Assembly: GCA_947253655.1 (NCBI GenBank)
Contig: CAMYAE010000002.1
Location: forward strand, 124,001-188,000
Length of the DNA stretch: 64,000 nt
Reading direction: 5' to 3'
From: an uncultured Bacteroidales bacterium
GTDB taxonomy: Bacteria; Bacteroidota; Bacteroidia; Bacteroidales; UBA932
The first letter of the stretch is position 1. Every line of letters starts with the position of its first letter. The notes beneath the pieces were generated by a model, which was not told where the DNA came from, did not search any database, and was given only the letters and a program-made list of their open reading frames with translations. Below are positions 33,928 to 42,466 of this stretch, in pieces. The position numbers were made by a program, and so were the translations under genes.

Positions 33928-35862
33928 ATGAAACACTTTACATTACCGCAAGACGGCCACCTCATTGAGGCAGGACTTCCGAAAGGAATTCTTCATGCTT
34001 ACGAGAAAATATATACTGAAATATCAGCCGATTCGACGGAGGCATGCGACAAGATAGCCGATATAATCATAAAGTCAATCAAGGATTTTGAAGCTGCCGG
34101 CAACGGCAGAAATTTCAAGCTCGGCCTCACTACAGGCTCATCGCCGGTCTCATTATATAATTGGCTCACAAGGAGATATAATGAGGGAAAGATCTCTTTC
34201 AAGAACGTGGATATTTTCTCAATCGATGAATACTACCCGGTGACGAATATCGAGTCGCAGAGCCGCAACAGCAGACTTTACACCGAATTTCTGAATAAGG
34301 TGGATGTTCGCAAGGAGAACATACACATTCCGGACGGTACCGTGCCTCAGGATAAGGTGTCGGAGTATTGCTCGGAATTCGAGAAAACCGTTAGAGATCT
34401 CGATCTGCTTGTTGTAGGTGTAGGAGAGCATGGCCAGGTGGGATTTAACGAGTCAGGGACTTCACTTAAAAGCCACACAAGGACTGTGCTACTGTCTTAC
34501 AGGTCGCGTAAGAGGCAGGCAAGCAACTTCAACGGCAATATAGACGCAACGCCAAAATCAGCCATTACCATAGGCATAGATACCATTATGTCCGCAAAGC
34601 GGATAATACTTATGGCATGGGGCGAAGACAAGGCCGAGGCGGTATCGAGGATTACTGAGGGGGAAATGGATTCTGCATGGCCGGCATCTTTTCTTCAGGC
34701 TCACGACAATCTTACCTTATACGCCGATGACACATCTGCCAGCCTGCTTACCAGAGTAGCCGCTCCTTGGATGGTGGGTCCTTGCGAATGGACTACGAAA
34801 TTCAAGAGGAAAGCCGTAATCTGGCTTTGCCGCAAGCTGAACAAGCCGATACTTAAACTTACACATCAGGACTATATCGAAAACTCATTGGGAGAACTTC
34901 TGGAATTGTTCGGTCCTTATGATAAAATCAATATAGACGTATTCAATGACTTGCAGCACACCATTACCGGATGGCCGGGAGGGAAGCCTAATGCCGACGA
35001 CACTACAAGACCCGTCAAATCCAAACCGTTCCCTAAGAAGGTGCTGATTTTCTCACCGCATCCGGACGATGATGTAATCTCCATGGGCGGCACATTTATC
35101 AGGCTTGTGGAACAAGGACACGATGTACATGTCGCTTATCAGACTTCCGGCAATGTGGCCGTTCACGATGATGTGGTGCTCCAGCATCTGGATGCCGCCT
35201 ACCAGTTAGGCTTCGCTGATAAATTTGAAGAGGTCGAGAAGATTATCGCCTCCAAGAAAGCGGGAGAGGCAGAGCCGAGGGCTTTATTGGATATGAAAGG
35301 CGCAATCAGACGGAGCGAGGCAAGAAGTGCCGTCCGTTCGTTCGGTCTCAATGAAAATACCAATGTGCATTTCCTGAACCTCCCGTTCTACGAGTCAGGC
35401 GGTGTTGTTAAACTGCCAAGCACTCAAAAGGATATAGATATAATCAAAGCACTTGTCAAAGAGCTGCACCCTGACCAGATTTATATGGCCGGTGATCTTG
35501 CAGACCCGCACGGCACGCATAGAGTATGTACGGAAGCCGCTTTGGATGCTATCAAGCAGTTGAAAGAAGAGGGTGAGACTTGGTTGGATTCAACGACAAT
35601 ATGGCTATATAGAGGAGCCTGGATGGAATGGGAGCTCGGTCGTGTGGATATGGCTGTTCCGCTTAGCCCCGGCGAGATGATCAAAAAGCGTCATGCTATC
35701 TTCCGCCACCTTTCCCAGAAAGATATAGTCCCTTTCCCAGGGGATGATCCGAGAGAATTCTGGCAGAGGGCAGAGGAGCGTACCCAGAACACGGCTGCCT
35801 TGTATGATAAATTGGGAATGGCTGAATATCAGGCCATTGAGGTTTTCTTGAAACTTTGTTAA
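33928..35862 (+). CDS. NagB-like domain fused to a PIG-L/LmbE deacetylase
   Basis: 644 residues. Residues 1-300 align with glucosamine-6-phosphate deaminase, and residues 370-600 with PIG-L/LmbE zinc deacetylases (HPDDD at 378-382, DPHGTHR at 527-532). The fusion is found in other Bacteroidota and would in principle remove an acetyl and an amino group from N-acetyl-glucosamine derivatives. Odd point: the deaminase motif normally GxGxDGHIxFNE reads GVGEHGQVGFNE here, so the catalytic Asp141 and His143 of the Escherichia coli enzyme are His168 and Gln170. Glu175 (equivalent to Glu148) and the Asp in SIDEYY (Asp100) are kept. Deaminase activity is therefore doubtful; the deacetylase motifs look intact. 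Symbol left empty for that reason. Confidence 0.85.
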   Translation: MKHFTLPQDGHLIEAGLPKGILHAYEKIYTEISADSTEACDKIADIIIKSIKDFEAAGNGRNFKLGLTTGSSPVSLYNWLTRRYNEGKISFKNVDIFSIDEYYPVTNIESQSRNSRLYTEFLNKVDVRKENIHIPDGTVPQDKVSEYCSEFEKTVRDLDLLVVGVGEHGQVGFNESGTSLKSHTRTVLLSYRSRKRQASNFNGNIDATPKSAITIGIDTIMSAKRIILMAWGEDKAEAVSRITEGEMDSAWPASFLQAHDNLTLYADDTSASLLTRVAAPWMVGPCEWTTKFKRKAVIWLCRKLNKPILKLTHQDYIENSLGELLELFGPYDKINIDVFNDLQHTITGWPGGKPNADDTTRPVKSKPFPKKVLIFSPHPDDDVISMGGTFIRLVEQGHDVHVAYQTSGNVAVHDDVVLQHLDAAYQLGFADKFEEVEKIIASKKAGEAEPRALLDMKGAIRRSEARSAVRSFGLNENTNVHFLNLPFYESGGVVKLPSTQKDIDIIKALVKELHPDQIYMAGDLADPHGTHRVCTEAALDAIKQLKEEGETWLDSTTIWLYRGAWMEWELGRVDMAVPLSPGEMIKKRHAIFRHLSQKDIVPFPGDDPREFWQRAEERTQNTAALYDKLGMAEYQAIEVFLKLC

Positions 35863-35875
35863 AACCACATAGAAT

Positions 35876-36718
35876 ATGACAGTTGATGAGTTGAGGAAAA
35901 TCGCCTCGCAGGTCCGTAGGGATATTGTGAGAGCGGTCACTTTGGCCAAATCGGGACACCCCGGCGGGTCAATGAGCAGTACCGACATTCTTACAGCACT
36001 CTATTTCAGTGTTATGAAGCATGACCCGGCCACCTGGACAAGGAGTGGAAAGGGTCAGGATGTGTTTGTGCTTTCAGCAGGACACATGACTCCGGTCTAC
36101 TATTCATTGCTGGCAAGGAGCGGTTATTTTCCTGTCAGCGAGCTTAACACGTTCCGTAAATTCGGGACAAGGCTCCAGGGGCATCCTTCCGTTGAAAGAG
36201 GACTTCCCGGTGTAACCCAGGCCGCAGGCTCATTAGGACAAGGACTTTCCGCCGCCGCAGGCATTGCATTAGGTAAGAAAATCGACCGTGAGGACAACTT
36301 TGTCTATGTTTTGTGCGGAGACGGCGAAAGTGAAGAGGGTCAGATATGGGAGGCTGCCAATTTTGCCGCCCATACCAAATTGGACAATCTTATAGCCATG
36401 ACGGACTGGAACAACCAGCAGATAGACGGCACAGTGGAAGAGGTGGCCGGTTTGGGCGATCTTGAGGCAAAGTGGAAAGCCTATAGATGGAATGTCATAG
36501 TGGCCGACGGTCACGATTTTGAATCGATACTTGCCGCATTTTCCGCAGCAAAGTCCGCCAAGGGCTTAGGAAAGCCTACAATGATACTTTTCAATACCGA
36601 TATGGGAAAGGGCGTCGATTTTATGGCCGGTACCTGTAAATGGCACGGAAAAGCCCTGTCTGAAGAGCAATGTGAGGAGGCTTTGAAACAGCTTCCTGAA
36701 ACCTTAGGAGACTTTTAA
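35876..36718 (+). CDS. Transketolase, N-terminal (thiamine-diphosphate binding) subunit
   Basis: 280 residues. It carries SGHPGGSMSSTDILTALYF and the TPP/Mg motif GDGESEEGQIWEAAN. It forms the N-terminal half of a two-gene transketolase and would transfer two-carbon units in the pentose phosphate pathway. It lies 13 bases after the NagB fusion and 1 base before the second half. Confidence 0.93.
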   Translation: MTVDELRKIASQVRRDIVRAVTLAKSGHPGGSMSSTDILTALYFSVMKHDPATWTRSGKGQDVFVLSAGHMTPVYYSLLARSGYFPVSELNTFRKFGTRLQGHPSVERGLPGVTQAAGSLGQGLSAAAGIALGKKIDREDNFVYVLCGDGESEEGQIWEAANFAAHTKLDNLIAMTDWNNQQIDGTVEEVAGLGDLEAKWKAYRWNVIVADGHDFESILAAFSAAKSAKGLGKPTMILFNTDMGKGVDFMAGTCKWHGKALSEEQCEEALKQLPETLGDF

Positions 36719-36719
36719 T

Positions 36720-37682
36720 ATGAAACATTACACTGATACGGGAAAAAAGGACACCCGCAGCGGTTTTGGTGCGGGCTTGTACGAGGTCGGGAAGAGCGAT
36801 TCCAGAATTGTCGCCCTGACTGCGGATTTGAAGGGCTCTCTGAAAATGGATAAGTTTGCAGAAGAGTTTCCTGACAGGTTTATCCAGTGCGGCATAGCTG
36901 AAGCCAATATGATTGGAGTTGCTGCCGGTCTTGCAATAACAGGTAAGATTCCTTTTGCCGGGTCTTTTGCCGAATTCGTTACCGGCAGAGTGTATGACCA
37001 GGTGCGACAGGAAGTCGCCTATGGGGAGACAAATGTCAAAATTGCCGCTTCCCATGCCGGAATTACTTTAGGAGAAGACGGGGCTACACATCAGACAATG
37101 GAAGATATTGCCCTGATGAGGGCTTTGCCGGGTATGGTGGTGATTAATCCTTGCGACTACAATCAGACTAAGGCTGCCACTATTGCCGCAGCAAAATACG
37201 AAGGCCCCGTATATCTTCGTTTCGGACGCCCTGCCGTACCTAATTTCACCCCCGAAGACCAGGTTTTTGAAATTGGCAAGGCCATTGTGTTGAATGAGGG
37301 AGAAGATGTTTCGATTTTTGCTACAGGCCATTTGGTCTGGGAGGCTTTAAGGGCGGCTGAAATGCTTGAAAATCAAGGTATTTCTGCTGAAGTGATAGAT
37401 ATTGCCACTATCAAGCCTTTGGATGAGGATGCAGTGCTGATGTCGGCTTCGAAGACGCGTGCCGTAGTTGTGGCAGAAGAACATAATGCAGCCGGAGGAT
37501 TGGGTGAGCTTATAGCCGGTGTCTTGGCCAGCAAAGCTCCTGTTGCCATGGAGTTTATAAACGGAGGAGACAGATTCGGCCAGACAGGCAAGCCGGCAGA
37601 ACTTATGACGGCTTACGGCCTTGATGCCGAGCATATAGTCGAGGCGGCAGCATCTGTTATAAAGAGAAGCAAGAGAGGATAG
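36720..37682 (+). CDS. Transketolase, C-terminal subunit
   Basis: 320 residues with the pyrimidine-binding domain (FIQCGIAEANMIGVAAGLA, with the catalytic-type Glu) and the C-terminal domain (ATIKPLDEDAVL). Together with the previous gene it makes a complete transketolase of about 600 residues. There is no frameshift: the first gene has a proper stop and the second a proper start, so the split is genuine. Confidence 0.93.
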   Translation: MKHYTDTGKKDTRSGFGAGLYEVGKSDSRIVALTADLKGSLKMDKFAEEFPDRFIQCGIAEANMIGVAAGLAITGKIPFAGSFAEFVTGRVYDQVRQEVAYGETNVKIAASHAGITLGEDGATHQTMEDIALMRALPGMVVINPCDYNQTKAATIAAAKYEGPVYLRFGRPAVPNFTPEDQVFEIGKAIVLNEGEDVSIFATGHLVWEALRAAEMLENQGISAEVIDIATIKPLDEDAVLMSASKTRAVVVAEEHNAAGGLGELIAGVLASKAPVAMEFINGGDRFGQTGKPAELMTAYGLDAEHIVEAAASVIKRSKRG

Positions 37683-37716
37683 TAGTTGTCATTCTATCAA
37701 AGAAACTTGTACAGCA

Positions 37717-38715
37717 ATGGATTTAGCACTTTTCAGAGAGATCTTGAGCATTGACTCCACTTCTGGAAAGGAAAGGGAGCTCGCCCTTGTACTTGAAAAA
37801 CGACTTAAAACACCGGGAAACACTGTACAGCGTTTCGAAGTAGGAGACGGGACCTTAAACCTGCTGTTTTCATGGGGCGACCCGAAGTTGTATTTCTGTA
37901 CACATCTCGACACCGTACCTCCTTACATCCCACCCCTTTTTGAAGACGGAATTATCAGAGGAAGAGGTGCTTGCGATGCCAAGGGTCAGATTTTCTCCAT
38001 GTTCTCCGCATGCTTGGAACTCGAAAAAACAGGCTTGGACGGCTTCGCTCTCTTACTGCTCTCCGGAGAAGAGCCGGGTTCGTTCGGAGCGAAAGCCTAC
38101 ACGAGAGACTGCCCCGGAGGAGATTTGGTAATTGTAGGTGAGCCGACAGACAATTCCATGGTCTCAGCAGCAAAAGGCACAAGATCGTTTCAGGTTAAAA
38201 TCAAAGGGAAAAGTTGCCATTCAGGCTATCCGGAACGAGGCGTAAGTGCCGTCCGCCGCTTTGTGGACTTTATGATGACGGTGGAGACCGCAGATTTCCC
38301 CGACGACCCGGAACTCGGCCGTACCACATTCAATATTGGTAAGTTGCATAGCGATAACCCTCAGAACGTACTTAGCCCCGAAATAGATTTCAGAATTTAT
38401 TTCAGGACAACATTTGCAAGTGCGGAAAAGGTCAAGGCCATTATGAATGGACTGCAGAATGAATATACGGAAATTGAAGATTTCGGCGGCGATGACCCTA
38501 TGCACTTCAAGACGTTCGAGGGCATTCCTTCCAAAACTGTAGCTTTCGGCAGCGACGCCCCGCGGCTTCATAATTTCAAGGAACGGGCCATGTGCGGACC
38601 CGGCTCCATTTTCACCGCCCATACTGACAACGAGCAAGTGCTGATAAATGACCTTGAAACTGCTGTAAGACAATATATTGCTATGGCTCATCAAGTTCTG
38701 TCCGACAATAGATAA
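37717..38715 (+). CDS. M20-family deacylase, likely DapE (succinyl-diaminopimelate desuccinylase)
   Basis: 332 residues. The metal ligands of M20 peptidases can be placed: His in FCTHLDTVPP, Asp in GRGACDAKG, Glu-Glu in SGEEPGS, Glu in VGEPTD and His in FTAHTDNE. Related enzymes are DapE and ArgE (acetylornithine deacetylase), which sequence alone does not separate. Its place next to lysC, dapB, dapA, dapD and dapF makes DapE the better guess. It is 34 bases after the transketolase and just before the lysC promoter. Confidence 0.75.
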   Translation: MDLALFREILSIDSTSGKERELALVLEKRLKTPGNTVQRFEVGDGTLNLLFSWGDPKLYFCTHLDTVPPYIPPLFEDGIIRGRGACDAKGQIFSMFSACLELEKTGLDGFALLLLSGEEPGSFGAKAYTRDCPGGDLVIVGEPTDNSMVSAAKGTRSFQVKIKGKSCHSGYPERGVSAVRRFVDFMMTVETADFPDDPELGRTTFNIGKLHSDNPQNVLSPEIDFRIYFRTTFASAEKVKAIMNGLQNEYTEIEDFGGDDPMHFKTFEGIPSKTVAFGSDAPRLHNFKERAMCGPGSIFTAHTDNEQVLINDLETAVRQYIAMAHQVLSDNR

Positions 38716-38757
38716 CAGTTTTTCCCCGACAATATCGTAAAATCGCCAAACTTTATG

Positions 38758-38765
38758 TAAGTTTG
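38758..38765 (+). promoter_or_regulatory. Promoter -7 element of the lysC-dapF operon
   Basis: TAAGTTTG, a perfect TAnnTTTG, 24 bases before lysC. The -33 box is not clear. No lysine riboswitch-like structure is seen in the 74-base gap. Confidence 0.5.
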
Positions 38766-38789
38766 TATAGATAAATTATCGGTGAAATT

Positions 38790-40136
38790 ATGATAGTGTG
38801 TAAATTCGGAGGAACCTCCGTCCAGAATAAAGATGCAATAGAAAGGGTTATCGGGATAATAAAGTCGAGGCTGAAAGAACGCCCGGTCGTGGTAGTTTCC
38901 GCTTTTTCAAAAGTCACAAGGCAACTGTGCGAACTTGCCGATGAAGCTGAGGCAAAGCACGAATCCAACGTTGAGGCTCTAATCGGACAAATAAGAGAAA
39001 GGCACAACACAGTTGCATCAGAACTGCTTTCCGACAATAAAGATCTTTTGAATCACACCTCGAACAAGGTGGGAGAAATATGCGATGAACTTGAAGCTTT
39101 CGTGAAAGGGATCTGCCAAATCGGAGAGCTTTCCCCAAGAAGCAATGCCCGGATTATTTCTACCGGAGAACTCCTTTCTTCCACAATCATCAGCGCGGCG
39201 ATGAATTCACGGGGAGTCAAATCCCGCTGGGTGGATGCGAGGAAGATGATAATTACGAACGATGACTATCTGAGTGCAAGGCCGGATATGGAAGCTACTC
39301 AAAGCAATATTCTTAGGATAATAGGCGAAGAGGCAAAAGGGGTCGACATCGTGCTTACACAAGGCTTCATAGCCTCCTCGGCTTCCGGTGCCACGACAGT
39401 GCTCGGCTTTGAGGGCTCTGACTATTCCGCTGCCATTATAGCCATGTCTCTGAATGCTTCTAAGGTAGAGATATGGACAGACGTAGACGGTATCAGGACA
39501 GCAGACCCACGGGTTGTACATAAGACATCAAGGATTGACAGAATTTCTTACGAGGAAGCGGCTGAAATGGCATATTTGGGAGCCAGGGTGCTTCATCCTC
39601 TCACAATAGAGCCTGCCAGAAAGAAAAATATTCCGATCAGGGTGCTCAATTCCGGAAATACTGAATGCGAGGGCTCGTCTGTCGTGCGAGACGACTCAAT
39701 CCCTGACGGCCCAAAATCCATAGCTTTCCGAGATGACATTTATTATATAGAACTTTCCTCCCGGAAACTTGCCGGAGAGACCTCCATGCTGTCGGGGATA
39801 TTCGGAATTCTAAAATCCCACAAGATAGAAGCTTTCCTTGTAAGTACCAAGGAGTCAAAAGTTTCAATTACCGTAGAAGCCGGACATACTGAACTTGAAG
39901 AGGCTATGGAGGAGTTGTCGGAGTTGATGGAAATGACGGTATATCGGGACAAGGCTCAGATTTCCATAGTCGGCAAGAACGTCCTAAGACGCGACAAACT
40001 GATAGAAGACATGGCATCCGTCACCGGAAAAATATATATGGTTTCTATTGGCGCAGGCCTGATGAATATAAGTTTTGTAATCGACAGGGACAGGCTGGCC
40101 GAGTCGGTGGACGGGCTGCACAAAAAATTATTTTAA
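38790..40136 (+). CDS. lysC: Aspartate kinase (single-function)
   Basis: 448 residues, first enzyme of the diaminopimelate, lysine and threonine pathways. Kinase domain starts with VCKFGGTSVQ; later motifs SDYSAAIIAMSLNASKVEIW and DADG-type DVDGIRTADPR are present. The C-terminal part contains ACT-type domains (TSMLSGIFGILKSHKIEAF and QISIVGKNVL) that normally give feedback control by lysine. No homoserine dehydrogenase part is fused to it. Confidence 0.93.
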   Translation: MIVCKFGGTSVQNKDAIERVIGIIKSRLKERPVVVVSAFSKVTRQLCELADEAEAKHESNVEALIGQIRERHNTVASELLSDNKDLLNHTSNKVGEICDELEAFVKGICQIGELSPRSNARIISTGELLSSTIISAAMNSRGVKSRWVDARKMIITNDDYLSARPDMEATQSNILRIIGEEAKGVDIVLTQGFIASSASGATTVLGFEGSDYSAAIIAMSLNASKVEIWTDVDGIRTADPRVVHKTSRIDRISYEEAAEMAYLGARVLHPLTIEPARKKNIPIRVLNSGNTECEGSSVVRDDSIPDGPKSIAFRDDIYYIELSSRKLAGETSMLSGIFGILKSHKIEAFLVSTKESKVSITVEAGHTELEEAMEELSELMEMTVYRDKAQISIVGKNVLRRDKLIEDMASVTGKIYMVSIGAGLMNISFVIDRDRLAESVDGLHKKLF

Positions 40137-40147
40137 GGAGAAAATTT

Positions 40148-40822
40148 ATGAAAGCTGTTATTTCGGGATATGGGAAAATGGGGCATATCGTTGAGGAAGA
40201 GTTGGCTGTCAGAGGGGTAGAATGTGCCGGAACTACTGAAGATGTTGCAAGTTTCGACAAGGACCTTGCTTCTGAGAGCGTGTGTATAGATTTTACCACT
40301 CCGGACGCTTTCAGGAAGAACTACCGTTTCATAGCCGAAAATTTTAAGGCTGCCGTAGTCGGCACTACAGGCTGGTACGATATTAAGGACGAGATTTTCG
40401 AATGTTTTGCAAAGAACAGGACTCCTATGATCTGGGCGTCTAATTTTTCAGTCGGGGTTAATGTCATGACCGCCGCTGTAGAGCTTGTGTCCAAATATCT
40501 CGGCAGGGCCGGTGGCTATTCCCCATATATCGTTGAAAAACATCATATACATAAGTTTGATGCCCCAAGCGGCACGGCAAAGACATTGGCGGCAGCTGTA
40601 GAAAACGGAATGTCTGAAAAGGCGGAAATAGCCTCAGTACGCGTCGGAGAGGTGCCGGGCATTCATACAGTCGGCTTTGAAGGGAAAAACGACAGACTGA
40701 CCATTGAACACGAGGCTTTTTCCCGTCGTGGATTTGCCGAGGGGGCAGTGACGGCGGCCTTGCTCACGGAAAGGCTTGAGGGCGTGTACGAATTTAAGGA
40801 AATTTTAATGAAGGAGGTATGA
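40148..40822 (+). CDS. dapB: 4-hydroxy-tetrahydrodipicolinate reductase
   Basis: 224 residues, shorter than the 240-270 typical for the family. NAD(P) motif GYGKMG (7-12) at the N-terminus, and the catalytic stretch EKHHIHKFDAPSGTAKTL. The middle loop is trimmed but no key residue is missing. AAGGAG, 7 bases before the ATG, is a possible Shine-Dalgarno sequence. Second gene of the operon. Confidence 0.92.
   Translation: MKAVISGYGKMGHIVEEELAVRGVECAGTTEDVASFDKDLASESVCIDFTTPDAFRKNYRFIAENFKAAVVGTTGWYDIKDEIFECFAKNRTPMIWASNFSVGVNVMTAAVELVSKYLGRAGGYSPYIVEKHHIHKFDAPSGTAKTLAAAVENGMSEKAEIASVRVGEVPGIHTVGFEGKNDRLTIEHEAFSRRGFAEGAVTAALLTERLEGVYEFKEILMKEV
40812..40817 (+). promoter_or_regulatory. Shine-Dalgarno sequence AGGAGG before dapA
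   Basis: AGGAGG ends 6 bases before the dapA ATG. It overlaps the last codons of dapB (KEV), so part of it may be coding constraint. Confidence 0.5.
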
Positions 40823-40823
40823 T

Positions 40824-41699
40824 ATGGGTAAACAATTGATGCTCAAGGGCTGTGGTACTGCATTGGTAACTCCTTTCCGTTATGGAGAAGTAGACCTGGA
40901 TTGTTATAAGTCTCTTGTAAGAAGACAGGTCGAAGCCGGAATCGACTTTCTTGTTCCGCTTGGCACGACGGCTGAAACCCCTTGTCTGGACAATGACGAG
41001 AAAGTCGCTGTGTTGCAAGCAACCAAAGAGGTAGCAGGCAATCTGCCGGTAGTGGTCGGGTGCGGCACTAATTCGCTTGCTGCGACCTTGAAGAATATCG
41101 TGATTCTCGAACCTCACGGAGCCGATGCGTATTTGGTTGTAGTCCCGTACTACAACAAGCCGACACAGGAAGGACTTTACCGGTATTTCAAGGCTATAGC
41201 AGAATCTACCGACAAGGGTATAGTAATATATAACGTGCCGAGCAGAACAGGAACTAATATGTTGTTTTCCACAACATTACGCCTTGCCGAGATTAAGAAT
41301 ATAATTGCCGTCAAAGAGGCCTCCGGCAATATTGATCAGATTCTGAAAATAAAGAGGAATGCACCGGAGGGCTTCAGCGTATTGAGCGGAAATGACAACC
41401 AGACCCTGCCTCTCATGGCGTGCGGTGCCGATGGGGTGGTTAGTGTCGCATCCAATATAGCTCCCCAGCTGACAGCCGCACTTGTAAAGGCAGTACGGGA
41501 GAGCAACCTGAAAGATGCTATATCGCTGAATAACAGATTGATGCCTCTATATGAAAATTGCTTCATCGAGAGCAACCCTATAGCCGTTAAAGGCGGCCTT
41601 TCAGTAATGGGTTTGTGCCGTAACGAGTTGCGTTCTCCGCTGACTCCGGCGACCCCTGACACCATAGAAATAATGAAAAAGACAATAGAGGAATTATGA
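40824..41699 (+). CDS. dapA: 4-hydroxy-tetrahydrodipicolinate synthase
   Basis: 291 residues, TIM barrel. It condenses aspartate semialdehyde and pyruvate. The Schiff-base lysine is K164 (IIAVKEASGN), the proton-relay Tyr is Y136 (VIYNVPSR), and the Thr pair is in PLGTTAE (48-49). The start could also be the ATG five codons later. The stop overlaps the dapD start (ATGA). Confidence 0.96.
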   Translation: MGKQLMLKGCGTALVTPFRYGEVDLDCYKSLVRRQVEAGIDFLVPLGTTAETPCLDNDEKVAVLQATKEVAGNLPVVVGCGTNSLAATLKNIVILEPHGADAYLVVVPYYNKPTQEGLYRYFKAIAESTDKGIVIYNVPSRTGTNMLFSTTLRLAEIKNIIAVKEASGNIDQILKIKRNAPEGFSVLSGNDNQTLPLMACGADGVVSVASNIAPQLTAALVKAVRESNLKDAISLNNRLMPLYENCFIESNPIAVKGGLSVMGLCRNELRSPLTPATPDTIEIMKKTIEEL

Positions 41700-42466
41700 C
41701 GGAGACGGAAAAATTTTATGATATATGCCGGAGGCTTGAGTCCGGAGAAATTAGAGTGGCCGAGAAAAAGGACGGGGAGTGGATAGTTAATTCTTGGATT
41801 AAGGAGGTGATACTCAGCGGTTTTCGTCTCGGTAAACTTTCGGATATGTCCCAGGGGCAATTTTCGTTTTACGACAAGGACACAATTCCTTTGAGGAATT
41901 TCGGACCGGATGATGGGGTGAGAATAGTTCCTGGCGGTAGTGCAGTCAGAATTGGCTCATATATAGCGTCTTCCGTAATAATAATGCCCCCTTCATATAT
42001 CAATATCGGAGCATTTGTGGACGAAAGTTCAATGATAGATTCCCATGCTTTGGTCGGCTCCTGTGCTCAGGTAGGCAAGCATGTTCATCTTTCGGCCGCA
42101 TCACAGTTGGGCGGAGTGCTCGAACCGGTAGGGGCTTTGCCTGTGATAATCGAGGATAATGTCTTTATCGGCGGTAATTGCGGTATTTACGAGGGGACGA
42201 TTGTCAAAGGGAATGCCGTTATCGGTACGGGGGTGATAATCAACAGAGCCACTGCGATTTATGACAATGTGGCCGGAGAATATATAAAGGCTGACAATAA
42301 AGGCAGGATAATTGTTCCGGAGGGGGCTGTGGTGGTTGCAGGCAGCCGTCCTATTACCAAAGGGCCGGGCAAGGATGCCGGAGTCCAGCTTTACACCCCT
42401 GTCATTGTCAAATACAGAGACAACAGGACGTCAGCTTCCGTGGCTCTTGAAGATATTCTCAGATAA
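41696..42466 (+). CDS. dapD: Tetrahydrodipicolinate N-succinyltransferase
   Basis: 256 residues. Left-handed beta-helix built from hexapeptide repeats (for example GSAVRIGSYIASSVIIMPPS) with the DapD signature QLGGVLEP. It commits the pathway to the succinylase branch; the acetyl version is possible but less likely. Four-base ATGA overlap with dapA and TAATG overlap with the next gene. Confidence 0.93.
   Translation: MTETEKFYDICRRLESGEIRVAEKKDGEWIVNSWIKEVILSGFRLGKLSDMSQGQFSFYDKDTIPLRNFGPDDGVRIVPGGSAVRIGSYIASSVIIMPPSYINIGAFVDESSMIDSHALVGSCAQVGKHVHLSAASQLGGVLEPVGALPVIIEDNVFIGGNCGIYEGTIVKGNAVIGTGVIINRATAIYDNVAGEYIKADNKGRIIVPEGAVVVAGSRPITKGPGKDAGVQLYTPVIVKYRDNRTSASVALEDILR

Noticed and set aside
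35876..37682. Transketolase split seen as a frameshift
   Set aside because: Both halves have intact start and stop codons and complete domains, so they are two genes and not a broken one.
38716..38789. Lysine riboswitch before lysC
   Set aside because: The gap is only 74 bases and lacks the long multi-helix structure of the lysine riboswitch.
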